This document shows, piece by piece, positions 12,143 to 31,250 of a stretch of 64,000 nt of DNA. Position numbers and translations under genes: made by a program. The stretch covers positions 1-64,000 of the forward strand of contig JAURVB010004899.1 of the NCBI GenBank assembly GCA_033002965.1, written 5' to 3'. Numbering within the stretch: the stretch's first letter is position 1; every line of letters starts with the position of its first letter. The notes below the pieces were generated by a model. The model was not told the origin of the DNA, did no database searches, and saw only the letters and a program-made list of their open reading frames with translations. This stretch comes from Piper betle (taxonomy: Eukaryota; Streptophyta; Magnoliopsida; Piperales; Piperaceae).

Positions 12143-14662
12143 ATCTCGAGGAAGGTAATTTATCTGGTGGTTGGATCGGCCGAAGGTGTCTCATCATTGC
12201 CAAAAATTGGCTCGAACAGGGGGCAACAGTGGCGGAAACCGGCTATAAAAATGTCACCGCAGCCAGCAACTGTGGCAGCGCCAATGGTGGTGAGAGGTAC
12301 TCGATAGCCGACCGCGAGACTGTCATGGTGGTGCCGGTCCGATGGCCGGGGGTGAGCCAGAGATTTGCTGACGGTGAGCCAAAGTGGCTGCGGCACTAGG
12401 TGTGCAAACTCCGAAAATGTGAGAAAGTCATTGAAAATCAAAGGGAGGATGCTAGGGCTGATGTGGATGGCTTGGATTTTGCCACATGGCATGATCTGAA
12501 CATCCGACAACTTCGTGGCCTAGTGAGGCCCACCTATGTGTATATGCAATATACATATGAACGAAAAAAGCTTGGATTGAGACCATCCAAAGTTAAAACT
12601 AACTTGAATCCTAAAAGTGACTATATAAGCGGAAATTGAGGCAAGAAGGCTAAATGAGCTTCGAACCCCCAACTCAATCGAGTGAAAACCTATGACTCAA
12701 TCAAGCTGGGCCCACAAGGGCACAATCCAGTGATCCAAAATCCCTATGATGCATGCAAATGAGATACCTTGAAAATCCCAAAAGGATATTGAACACTGCA
12801 ACGACCTAAATCTAGGCCTACAACCCTAGCTAACCAATAAAAATCATTTATATACGTCATGTATACACTGATAACTCACGCTCTACAGTAGCCTAACTGA
12901 AGCAATCATATGCATGTCGGTCATACTCAGCCACTATAACATACTCATATGGCCATATGAGCCTCATACTCATGATCTGAAAACTGGTCATGTTCGAACT
13001 CGCTTGAATCGACTCGAAACTGGCCCGAACCGGGCAAAACGGGCCCAACGGACTCGCCAGCGGCAACAGTGCAACCACCTAAATCGATAGGTATCAGACT
13101 GATGAGTGGTTTGGTAATGGTCCAATGGACAGAGGCGCTTTTGTCTGGTAGTGGTGGTGGTGGAAAGTTCTAGTGGAACTGGTCTTTGGCCGGGCTTTAT
13201 CACCGTTTTTGCAACGATGGCGGCCGGATGCGGAGGGTCTTGATTTGGGTTTGTCCCTAGGAGTGAGGTGAACCTCGTGTGGCCAGCGACATGGGTAACG
13301 ATGGCCTAGATTGGTTGGACAAAGGTTAGAAAGTCGGCAGCATTCTATTGCTGCACTTTTCTAGTGGTCCTCTTTTGAGCGGTTTTCCGGCGAGGGCGAG
13401 GCTCTTCAACAGCGGCTCTCTACTTGGGTTTATTGACAGTTATTGAGGAGATCCTCGTGGAAGTGGTGACGTGACCAGCGATGGCCTGCGCTGACCGGAC
13501 GATGGCTTCAAACTTGACGACGAGTTTTTGATTTCTAATCCTCTCTTCTCTGGGAAGCAATTCTTGATGATTTCCTGGCGACATGGGCTTCTTGGACGGT
13601 GCTTCTCGGCTTGGGTCCGTAGTTGGAAATAGTGGGAATTTGTTGGAGGCAGCGGTGTGGTCGGAGACGACTTGGGCTGGCCAGACGGTGGCTATAAAGA
13701 TGGCTACTTGATGGCACTTCACAGCTCTGAATAGCAACTTCTCGAAGCTTTTTTGGCGATGACGAGCTTCTTTGGTTGTGGCTCTCGGTTAGGTTGTATC
13801 GAGGGCACTCCAATATCTGGTCTGGTGGGCTTGGGATTGTCAGAGATGGATCTTCGGCGAGAGGACTCCTCCCCTTCTTCTGCTACTTCTTTTCTTCTTC
13901 AATTTTCTTCAAAGAGACCAGCTCCCCCTCTTTTCTCAACTTCTCAGTTATTTATAGGAGCCTTAAGCCATTTATGGTTCCTCATTTTAAGCTCCCAAAT
14001 TCCTCACCCATCTTTTCTTATCCTATCTTTCTTCTTGTGTTCTTCCTTTGTTTTGAGAACCATCATGACTCATTCTAAAATTCACCAAGGGCAGGAGAAA
14101 GAGGTGGATATGAGTTATTGGATTTGAACATAGGTAAAATGTTCAAAGCAAACATGTTCATGTTTATGCCAGTTCACATAATTGTATCCATTAATTTTTT
14201 ATTTTATTACTATTAAGGATAATTGTGGGATGCGATAAAGAATTTGGGTCGGTTTCGGTTATAATATCCAACCACCAAACATCTATTCGATAATTTAGCT
14301 ACAACAAAAAATGCTCACAATGTGCCATACAATAACTATTTTCATCACAAAATTTTGAAAAACTTTGAAAATTTCGAGTATTTAAGTGTAAGTTTAGATT
14401 TCGTCTAGCAATTATACTATTTTTTTTCTATAAGATACCATATTTGCCATTTAGTGATGCTCATAAAGATAAACAATATTTTAGATCTTCTATTTCTTGT
14501 TTATATTCCATATGTATAATATAATACATAAATAAAGTTGATTTAAATAGATATATAATAATATTAAAGAAAAGAGAATACTTTTAATTTATATATAAAT
14601 ATCAATATTGCATAAATACTTAAAACAACCATAATAGATAAGAACATGTACAAAGTAAATAT

Positions 14663-14699
<37 letters not shown>

Positions 14700-15268
14700 T
14701 ATTTTGCTGCATCAAACTAATACTGGCCATCTATATTGTATAATAGAAATTAATTATTACAAATAAGTATTAGAGGTAAAAATTTGAGCTAAAGTATATC
14801 TTATTTTGTTTAATTTTAAATTACTTGATAATTAATCGTACCTACCTTTGTACATCAGACAAATCTATTTTTATTAATAAAAAAGAATGAAATATGGTCG
14901 GTGATTAAAAGTATGAAATTTAATTAATTAAAATTAAAAAATAAATTATTATAATTTAAAGAAAATTCATTTATAAAATTAAAATTTATTTGTGATAATA
15001 ATAAGTATTGTACCGTGCTGATTGAGTTCATAATACTAAATTTAGATATATTATTAAAATAGAATAATAATAAATAAATAAAAGAAAGAAAGAAAAGTAA
15101 TATGTAGGGTCCATGTGGGGCCGCCCGCTTTCTCCCCCGAAAATAACCCAAATCTGCCCTAAATTCGCCAACTTCGTCTTCCACGGCGCCTCTCTCGCCG
15201 CCCCCAAATTGAACCCTAAAAATCCCGCCTTTTTAATTTCCTCCCCACCTCCACCGCCCCCACGCCCC
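12143..15268. other. Gene-free region upstream of NUP1
   Basis: No supported gene is present. From 12,143 to about 14,130 there are GC-richer stretches resembling degraded retroelement sequence, including a gcaacgacctaaatc segment at 12,799 that looks like an LTR start. A pyrimidine-rich stretch follows at 13,865-14,060. From 14,150 the DNA is AT-rich, with a (TA)n microsatellite at 14,665-14,697. The last 150 bases, with a GC rise from about 15,110, are probably the NUP1 core promoter and 5' leader. Confidence 0.5.
14665..14697. repeat. (TA)n microsatellite
   Basis: An uninterrupted TA dinucleotide run of about 33 bases. Confidence 0.9.
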
Positions 15269-18200
15269 ATGTCGACACCGGCCGGACTCTACTCCGATGC
15301 CGACGCCACCGGCGGCACCGCTGGAGGCAAGATGCGCCGTCGCCCTATGCGCAGGGCGGCCGCCACGCCCTACGACCGCCCCCAGCCGCCGCCGCAGCTG
15401 GCCCAGGCCGCCCCGGCCGGCGGCGGCTGGATTTCGAAGCTCGTGGATCCCGCTTCCCGTCTGATCACCGTCGGCGCCTCCCGGATCTTCCACACCTTCT
15501 TCGGCCGCCGCCCTCCGCCCGTGGCTCTCCGCCGCCGCCGCCACCGCCGCCGACTTCTCCTGCTCCGGGTTCGCTAGCTCTTCACTCTTGCTCAATTTCG
15601 TTTCTTTAGTGGGTTGTCTGGAGGAGTTGTGGCAGTTTGTTTGTTTGGGCTGCTGTTGGGATTTTTGCCGCGTTGCCGTCTAGGCTCTTGATTTGTCGTC
15701 AGAGAAGCTTAGAGGCTTGGGCGGGAAATTTGGGTCTTGTTGTTTCCTTGTCAGTTCGTTGATTGGTTACTGCTTGTAGAAGTGCTTTGAAATGGCCGCA
15801 TCGAAGTCTGTTGGTTGTTAAAAGTTTGTGGCGCATGTTTGATTGAAATGGTGAAAAATTGGATCTTGTTGTCGAGAAATTGATGTGTTCGTTGCTAGTT
15901 ATGGCCCAATGAGCTTTGCTTGGGGCTATAGTTTCATTGTGCTAGTGTGGTAGTTCATTAGTCTAGTGACTGACCGATCGACTACTTGTTCTGCTTGTTA
16001 TGTAATATGGACGATCTTATTCTTGGCCGACTCTGACAACGTGTTTGGACGTTTTTATTTGCTTGTCCTCTACGCAGATGTTAACCATCAATCTGACCTC
16101 GTTTCTTCAGGACCAGTTGCTTTTGTAAGTTCTCTTACCTTACCTTCTATGGCTTATAACTAAATGCTCTTTTGCTTGATTGTATAGATATGCTTGATTG
16201 TAACTCAAACTGGTTTTTGAAATGGTTACCTTGTTTGCTATGGTTCTTACATGAGAACATCGCAAATTATGCAGGATGGGCATTATTACTTTGTGCGTAA
16301 TTAATTCATTTGAATAATGTATTCAGTGTTTCATTGCAGAAACCTTCTTTGTCAAGAGATGAGGAACTGCGGAATGTTCGAGGCAGTCACACTGATAATG
16401 AATTAGAGTGTGATGGAATTGGGGAGCTCGAACAATTACTTATGCACAAAACCTTTACCAGGCATATTTTTTCTCTCAAATTTAACCTTTTTTTATAAAG
16501 CAAATTTGTGTATTTGTTTTGCGAGTCTTATGTTCTGTAACACAACCACCTTGTTTCTAATTTGTAGAGAAGAAGTTGATCGATTGGAAGACCTCATGCG
16601 GTCAAGAACTATTGGTGCATCCACTGGTGAAGTGAAACAAGATGAACCTCAAAGACAACAACCTGGGTTTACTTTTGAGGCCAAGGAAGAAGCAACACCA
16701 ATGCCCAAAAGCAGAGTTAGTAACTTTGGGTCTAATGGGGTTGACTCTACTTCTGCCATGGTTACTAAAGTTTTATAAGTGATCTTTTCCGTCATTTTCT
16801 TTCTCAACAACTGCCATGTGGTCTTCATCTCCCATTTTAGATATACCTTTATCTGTTGTGTGAAAAGGGATATAGAAATCTTAGGTACATTCATAAATTT
16901 CTCAGGTTCTTGAGGACCCTGCTATATCACCTTGTGAACTAGCCAAGTCCTATATGGGGACAAGGCCTTTGAAGATTTCACCGACAACGTTGGGTTGGCG
17001 GGCACAACTCATGAGAGGGGATCCACCAGCATCAAATAAATTTCAATTTACTTCAAAGCCATCCAACATGATCCCTGCTCCCAAGTTTACTGGTCGCACA
17101 TTAGAAGATGGGTATCTGACCCCAAAGATGCAAGGGAGGTCAGCAATATATTCTATGGCTCGCTCCCCATACGCTAGGCTTCCTTCTCCAGTTGCATCGA
17201 AGGTTTGATTCATCTAAGATTTGCTTGTTTTTTTCCACCCCTTCTGATGTTTTCCTTTTCATTAACATATATGCTTTGTGTATTAGAACTTACATGTAAA
17301 CGAAAAAAGATATGCCGGGCAATCCCTATCTTTACAACAAACTCCTTTGCCTAGTTTACAGCTCCGTGACAGACAGGTGAGGATATGCTTGAAGAAAAAA
17401 ATGACTGCGCTGTGGATATTCTGTTTCTTGTGTAAGAGTTGGTGTTTTGAGATGAATTTTTTTGTTGTTTTCTCTAATTGTGATGTGCAGATGTTGAAGC
17501 GACAGAGTTTGGCCCTGGATAACAATGCTGGTTATAGTAGCTCTATTCGCAGAGTTCGGCAAAAATCTAATTTGATTGTCCCTTCTAAGGATTTGAGCAC
17601 TTCTGATCTCGGGAATGCTCTTCCTATTCCTTTAACCCCAGTTCGATCAAACACTGCAACTTTGCTTCCATTAGACTCCGCAAATCGCCATACATCGCAC
17701 ACTACAGTGCCTTTGCAATCAAGTTTAATGGCTAAAAAAATCTTTTTGCAGCTAGAGACAATGACATCTTCTCCAAAGGCAAAATCCTCTGAAATAAAAC
17801 TAGCTATGGACAGAAGGGAGCCGCCAAGTACACTTACAGCAAATATGCTAAATGAACGAGCCCTTAAAAGCCTAGAGGAGGTAGATTCACCAAATCTTGA
17901 AACAGTACCAAGCAACGATGGAAATATCAAGATCCCAGCTGGTGGAGACAACTCTTTTGCATCTCATTCTTTGTCTCAAACCAACAGGAATCCTGAAGAG
18001 AATGGCAAATTGGAAATTAGGGAAGAGTTAAAGCCAATGATCTTTTCAAACGGTTTTCCTGGAAATGTCAAAGCATCAAATTCAAGATCTGTAATTTCCG
18101 AAAGTATTAATGCTGGTGAAGATAAGCTACATGCTAGGCAAGCATTCCAGATGAGTGTCTCAGAGGTATGGAAATAGTTATTTATTTTGTCCTGAAAACT

Positions 18201-21153
18201 GTCACCCGAGTCTGATTCATATGAACATGTTTTATGCTAAAGCAGTCAAATTACGTTTTTATGTTTGCACTTTTCCATGCATGAGCTAATATTTTTAGAT
18301 GATTTTGTGTAGATGCATAGTTTGCTTGATTTGTTTTGTGTTTGTCCTTCCATATCTTTCTTAAGAGTTCCTTTTCTCTTTTGCGATTTCCTTCTTGATT
18401 ATTTTATTTTCTTAATTGCATATGAATTAGCTATTCTTAGTTGCTATTTGTGTATTCTTTACTTCAAGGATTCCATGGAAGATGATGATACCCAGAATGC
18501 TGAAATTGGCAAGACAGTTTCAACCGATGTTAATAAAGAAAGAATTTCAGATAAAACTTCTTTGGTTCCTTTTGATAGTAACAATGATGGTTTGAAACTT
18601 TACAATGGGGCTGATACTGCTAAGAAAGCTTGGAACACAGCGGTTGTTGCACAAAAAGAAACAGGGATAATCTTGCCAGCCTCTTGTACAAGTACTTCTG
18701 CATCAGAATCCCTTCCAGTTGACCAGGAATTATCTTTTAATAAAAATGAAGTTCAGAAAGAAGGATCTAATCGATCACATGTCCTCAGTATTGATGATGA
18801 GGACACTGATAAGAGCAGAATATCAGTATTTTCTTCGTCTGCTAATAACGTCAGCAGCACATCTGTATTCAAATTTAATACTGTCTTAGATGTCAAGCCA
18901 GGGTCATTAATCAGGTAACTTTGAATACATATTTGTGAGGAAATAATTCACGTGTTTCATCTTTTTTTTAATGTGAAGGAGCTGATGTTCCTAATTTTCA
19001 TTTGAAGTTTAAATTTGAACTTGATTATTAACTTTTCTTTTGTGCTAATATTAATAACCCCTCAGTTTTTTGCCTCTTCATTTCACTGGGTGGATGGTGA
19101 TGGGGGTAAGGGTGCACTTTCTTTTTTCTGAAATAGGCTGATACTTCAACTCTTGGTTGGATGAAACAATTATTCATGTTTATCCTAAAAATCTTGTCAT
19201 CAGAGGCCCCAGTAGTTATTTGTTTTTAGTATGGGTTAATTTTGTGGACAGAGTTGTAGATAATGAAATTTGAAAATACAGTTATTACAAATGTACGTGC
19301 ATATCTGGTGAGCTATAAATAAAGTGATTACTGGCTTGATTTGCTTTGTAGAATTTTAGAGAATTTCCTTCATTCACCCATTGCTCGAGATTGAATAATT
19401 AATATGTCAAATGGAAAGAACAGTTTTATTTGTTTCTGTTAGAGGTTGATGTGCATATATATTAAGGGTGCATCTGTTAGATATGTTTTTTAATGAAATC
19501 AGTTGTAATGTCCTTGATATACTGATTCACATTTGCAATTTTTTTACTTGCTACAGCAGTTCAGTTGCATGTGAAAATCAATCAGAAAATACAGGTTCAG
19601 ATGAAAAGGGCAACAATGAGAAGGAAGTGGGATTACCCGGACCAGCTGTTAGTCCTATTGTGTCGGAATCTTTAGGTACTTCTGCCATTCAGGATGGAAA
19701 TAAAGGCCCTCTTCCCTCATCGACATCTACATTCTCTGTGCCTTCAACATTCCCATCAGGCAATGGCTCGACAAGTGTGACCTTTTCCCCCGCCAGTGTT
19801 GCTAAGTCTGCCACAATATCCTCTTCTGGGGAACCAGTGTTTAAGTTTGCATCGACATCAACTTTATCATCTAATATTTTTGCTGCAGCAGGTGGATTTG
19901 AGCTAACCAGTGAAGAGAGAAAGTCCAAGTTGGCTTCTCCATTCTCTTCTTCTTTTCCAACATCTACTGTTACATTGTCAAACACTAGTGGATTTGGTCT
20001 ATCGACTCATTCTGCTGGAACAAACTCGTTGTTATCTGGTAGCAGCCTATCTCATGGCTCATCATCAGCTTCTTCTGTTCCTTCCACAAGTTCTTTGTGT
20101 CCCAACAGCGAGTCAGCTTCATTCGTCAAAGCTAGTGGGAGTCAATTTGGTGTTTCGTCTGCTTCAGCCCCTACTTTTGGGTTCATTTCATCTTCATCAG
20201 ATTCTTTGGCCACTGTGTTTCAGGCTTCAGCACCTGCTGCAAAATCTTCTGCTTCAGACACATGCTTTGGAACGAGCTCTTCAATTGCCTTTGGTTCAAA
20301 TTCTCAAATTGCAAGTTCCACAAATACTGTCATATTTTCTTCCTCATCACAGTCAAGTGGTAGTGGTAGCATATTTGGCTCACATTCTCAAGCAACTGCT
20401 AGTAATAACTTGTTTGGATCTGGTTCGCAGCTAGTTGCAGGCAGTAGTTTGCTTGGATCTGGTTCTCAGCCTGCCTCTAGTACTGGTTTGTTTGGTTCCA
20501 GTTCCCAGCCAGCTTCTAGTGCCAGTTTGTTTGGCTCGCAGCCAGCCACTAGTACTGCTAGTACTAGTTCAAGTAGTACATTTGGTTTGAAGCCAGGTGC
20601 ATCGCCTGTCTTTGGAGCAGGGTTTGGTAGTTCAACCTCTCCCTCAAGTGGATTCTCATTTACTTCTTCTGGAAATGGAGCTCTTGCCTTTGGGTCAACA
20701 TCCACTGGAGGGTCTTCTGGCGCTTCTATGTTCTTCAATTCCTCCACTACGTCTTCAGGCAGTTTTCCAGCTCAGAGTTCTGTGTTTTCAATGTCTAACC
20801 AACCAGTCAGCTTTGGATCAACAGCTATACAAAATGACCAGATGAATGTTGAGGATAGCATGGCCGAGGACATTGTGCAGGCCTCTAATGGGATTCCAAA
20901 TCCATTTGGCCAGGTGGCAAATGCACCCTCTCCAAATACGTCGCCGTTTGTTTTTGGCTCTCCAGCTGTTCCACCTGGTGCTCCTGTTTTTCAATTTGGT
21001 GGTCATCAGAATGCACCTAGCACTCAGCCATCATCTCTCTTTTCTCCCACTGGTGGTGAACCAACAGGTAGCTTCTCATTAGGTACAGGAGGCTCGGACA
21101 AGTCTAATAGGAGAATAGTAAAGGTTCGAAGAGACAAACCGCGGAAGAAGTGA
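15269..21153 (+). CDS. NUP1: NUP1/NUP136-type nuclear pore FG nucleoporin
   Basis: This is a plant-specific nuclear-basket nucleoporin, the functional counterpart of animal Nup153, acting at the inner face of the nuclear pore in mRNA export and nuclear shape. Exons: 15269-15568, 16078-16124, 16340-16461, 16568-16769, 16906-17202, 17287-17376, 17491-18165, 18469-18914 and 19557-21153, giving about 1258 aa. The N-terminus carries the family motifs TPYDRP and GGGWISKLVDPASRLI (about residues 33-66), then KTFTREEVDRLE and GRSAIYSMARSPY. The last exon is Ser-rich with many FG dipeptides, including tandem LFGSxSQPAS units (20,406-20,550). It ends with the conserved EDSMAED block and a basic tail, RRIVKVRRDKPRKK. 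Exons 2-9 are in phase with each other. Exon 1, read from its ATG, ends in phase 0 where exon 2 needs phase 1 (see findings). Intron 3 uses a GC donor. Confidence 0.9.
20406..20560 (+). repeat. Tandem FG-repeat coding units in NUP1
   Basis: Four consecutive units of about 13 codons encode variants of LFGSGSQPASSxS, the last one shortened. They form part of the disordered FG domain that binds transport receptors. Confidence 0.8.
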
Positions 21154-22658
21154 TTGGGATTCTTGCGGTTTCAGAGCGTCCCTGTAAATGAGTACTGCAT
21201 CCTCTTGATAAATGCGGGATAAGCATCAGAGCTCAAGCTTGTTGCTACTCCCACGATAATTCCATTTTGGGCTGTCAAAAACTCAAGATAGAAAGCATTT
21301 GCCAAAATCCTCGTTAATCCTTGCTCAGTGCAAATTCCTGGGCTGTGCTCTCGGTTCTGGTGCTGGGGGTTCTGCTAGCGGCTGAAATGTCGGATTGAGA
21401 GCTCTGGATGAGAAATATTAATGTTGGTTGTTGTACTAGTGAGGGTTTGTATCAGTATCAAAATTGAAATCATATGCAGTGGCTCTTCTCATGTACATTT
21501 CTGTTCTGGCCGATCAATTTGCTACTTTCTTGCATGAGTTTTGTAATGGTAATTTGCGACTCTGATGGAAATTTTATATTCCAACTCTTAAAAGAGTGAT
21601 TCTGCAAGGTGAGAAATGCATTGTACTCAATTGTATGTCCTACTTGGCATTTTTTGACGGAGAATTAAGGATGTCATTTTATTTATCCTTCCATTGCATT
21701 CAAATTTACCTTCCTGGAGCTCATTTTGCTAAGAAAACAATGGCTTATCATGGTTCCTAGGTAACAATTGGTATGGTTTTCGTTATCAGGTCATAGACGT
21801 TCTATAGTTTTGTGATTTGTTGGATCTAATTCATCCATTTTCGATTGGGCAAGCAGTTCATCATCTAGCGTTGAAGAAGCCTTTTATTTTGGGGGTGTTG
21901 TAATTAGCATAGGATATCCTGCATTATTTGACAGAAACTCTAGCATAAACCAACTTTCTAGCCTTTTTATGCTCAAATAAATATGCAAAATAAAAGAAAA
22001 ATTACCAAATTCAATTGACAGGGTGGTGGGTCCGAAAGAAAATGCATCCAATACTTGCAGTCTCTTGTAACCTTCAAAAATATAAAATAATTCATTTCTG
22101 CTTAATTGCTCTTGACAGCATATTGAAGTTGAATACAGACATGAAAATGTGATCCACATCACGGCTAAAAAAGAGAATAAATAATAAATCAAGAAATACA
22201 CTAAAACCACATTAGTGTGACACTATGTTAAGAATATGAAGAATCGCACCAAAATAAGTTCTCAATGTTCCCTGTGACAGTGGAGCTATTCTACACTGCA
22301 GATGGCACCTGCCCTCATTTCAAAAGTGAAGAAATCCCCAAGTCAAAACAGGCAAGATCCTGAAACCTATTCATATTTTTGGGATGCCTCTTTCTCAGTT
22401 AGTCAATCAAATACTAGACCAAAAATGTGAGCTTTTGGGTAGAAGATGGAATTCAACCATGTTCATGGCAATTAGGTCGCCCAGCCAAAACTGTCTTTGA
22501 ATGCATTGCATAATCATGCAAGGAAATAATGATTTGAGTCGTTATTGACTTGAATTGCTTCTTTTTTCATCAAAACTGCTTACCCAACATGATCCTCGGG
22601 AAATCTGGTACCATGGTATTATCTGCCACCCGATAGGGGGCAAACCACCAAACGGTGG
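21154..22658. other. Convergent intergenic spacer (NUP1 and UBP 3' ends)
   Basis: The two genes face each other across 1.5 kb. The spacer holds the presumed 3' untranslated regions of both genes. No further coding region or repeat family is recognised. Confidence 0.6.
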
Positions 22659-29220
<6,562 letters not shown>

Positions 29221-31250
29221 TGGCGCATGCGGGCGGAGGGAACGGGGGAGGAGCAGGCGGATGTAGCGGAGGAGGAGGCCAACAATGAGACTGGGAAGGC
29301 GGCGGACTCCGCCGGCGAGATCAATCTTGGCCGGATGTTTCGTCGGCGGCGAAGAGGAGTTGGAAGGGGTAGTGCTGTGGACGAAGAAGAAGAACAGAAA
29401 AAGATGTCTGATAGGTTGGGTGGTTTCGTAATTAGCTTTCATTTGGAGGGCTTTTTTGTCCTTCAACCTTTTTTTTCTTTACACCAATTTCCTTACACAC
29501 TAAGTGTGTCCCGATTCGAATATACTTTGGTTTATAACTAACACATCGGATGTGAGTATATATTAAAAATACAAATTAATCATAATTTTTATATTATTAT
29601 TATTATTATTATAAATTTTAAATATATTCAATGTATAGACTAATTAATAATTTTAATGTTAAAAGAAATAATTGTATCATAATTTTAAATACAACACCGT
29701 ATATAATAATTTTATTTACCATATTCTCTGTTAAAATTTAGCCTTTTATATTATTTTAATTTATATCCAATTTTTTTAATAAAAAACTTTTCAAAATTTT
29801 ATTTTTTTTAAAAAATATAATATTTAATCTTTCGTAAAATTATAATATTTAAATGTCTAATAAAATATTACATTTATATTTTTCAAGTCTTATAAATCTA
29901 GTACTACGATATAGTAATTAAAATTTTGAATTATACACCATTCAACCCTTCCATCAAGTATATTTTATTGAACAAAATAAAGTTTTTAAAAATGTGACTT
30001 GACCTGGTCAAAATATTTAAATATAGTAAAATAAATTATATATGTAAATCAAAAAATAAAGTTTAAAGGTTAAAGTTAATATATTTTTGTGTGTGGATGA
30101 TACGGATAATTGTGAATTATTATTTATAACATACACTTTATAAGAGTATTAAATTATAAATTATTCGTGTGAATTAGTTAAAATTTGTAATTAATTATAT
30201 TGTTATGTATAGGTCATTCCAATAATATCAAATATAATTTTTTATAATTCTTTAAATTTATAAAATCATTAAAAAAATTTCCCACCAAAAAATAAATATT
30301 GATCCTCACAACATTGAATTGAAGAGACCATCGAACATGAAAATAGCATTTTAGGACGATTTTAACCCTATGTGGAAGACCATCGACCCGGGCGGATAAT
30401 TTAATCGGCTCCAAAAAGAACCGGAGTCCGGTTTGACCGGTTTAACCCGGACAATTCATCCCTAACCCTGCTAGCTGCCCTTTCCCACTCCAATTGACGG
30501 AAACCCTAGCTCTTCTCCTCCCGGAGATCGTTCGTCGCCGGCGGTGGCGGTGGCCGAGGGGTATCGGGACTATCATCTACTTTTACCACCCAGGTGAAGC
30601 TCCTTATCGTTGAATTCACGTTTTTTTCCTGTTAAATTTTGATATCTCTATGGTTTCGTGCTCAGGGTTGCCGTGGATGTTTGAGCTTTTGATTCGTACT
30701 TTTTTTGAAGCTGTTTAATTTTTGGCGGGATAAACAAAATAATTTATCAATTACTCAAATATTGAGATCAGTTGAATTGCTGCTCCATTTGAGTGGAGTT
30801 TTGTTGTAAACTCAGGTCATCAAAGTGTTTATATAGAATCGGAGGCAACTAGGTAGAATTTTGGACTAGGATAAGGTCACTTATGGCTGTTTTTTGAGTA
30901 AGGTAAGCAACTTATACCATGTACTGAGGTAGGGAAATCTCAGAGATGGGAATTGATATCTTATAAATGTGCATACTCTGACAAAATCATTAATGTTTTG
31001 GGTTTTCTTTGGTCGTTGCATATTTTAGAGCCATTTTTCTAGATTTTATGAAGTTGCTATATCCCCTTCATGTTGTAGTGGTCCTTGTTGCTATTTGATT
31101 TTTAGCAGTCTGAGTGTGGTTAACATTTGATGCATTCAATTCAGTCTTTACTTGTATGAGCTATTACAGGATAATGTCGACTCTCCTGTATGTTTTCTTA
31201 TAGAGTGGAGCACTTGTTTCTAGGTGATTGCGCCTGGTGACAGGTGAAAG
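29221..31250. promoter_or_regulatory. Divergent spacer and 5' leader of the 31,251 gene
   Basis: The UBP gene and the 31,251 gene are divergent. Positions 29,530-30,350 are strongly AT-rich with no features. At 30,470-30,593 a GC-richer leader carries a telo-box-like AAACCCTA (30,501-30,508). It ends CAG/gtgaag at 30,593, and a matching acceptor tgacag lies at 31,243 just before the ATG, so a 5'-UTR intron of about 650 bp is likely. This is inferred from splice signals only. Confidence 0.5.

Noticed and set aside
19689..21082. Alternative-frame ORFs across the last NUP1 exon
   Set aside because: Shadows of the Ser/FG-coding frame, which has clear family motifs.
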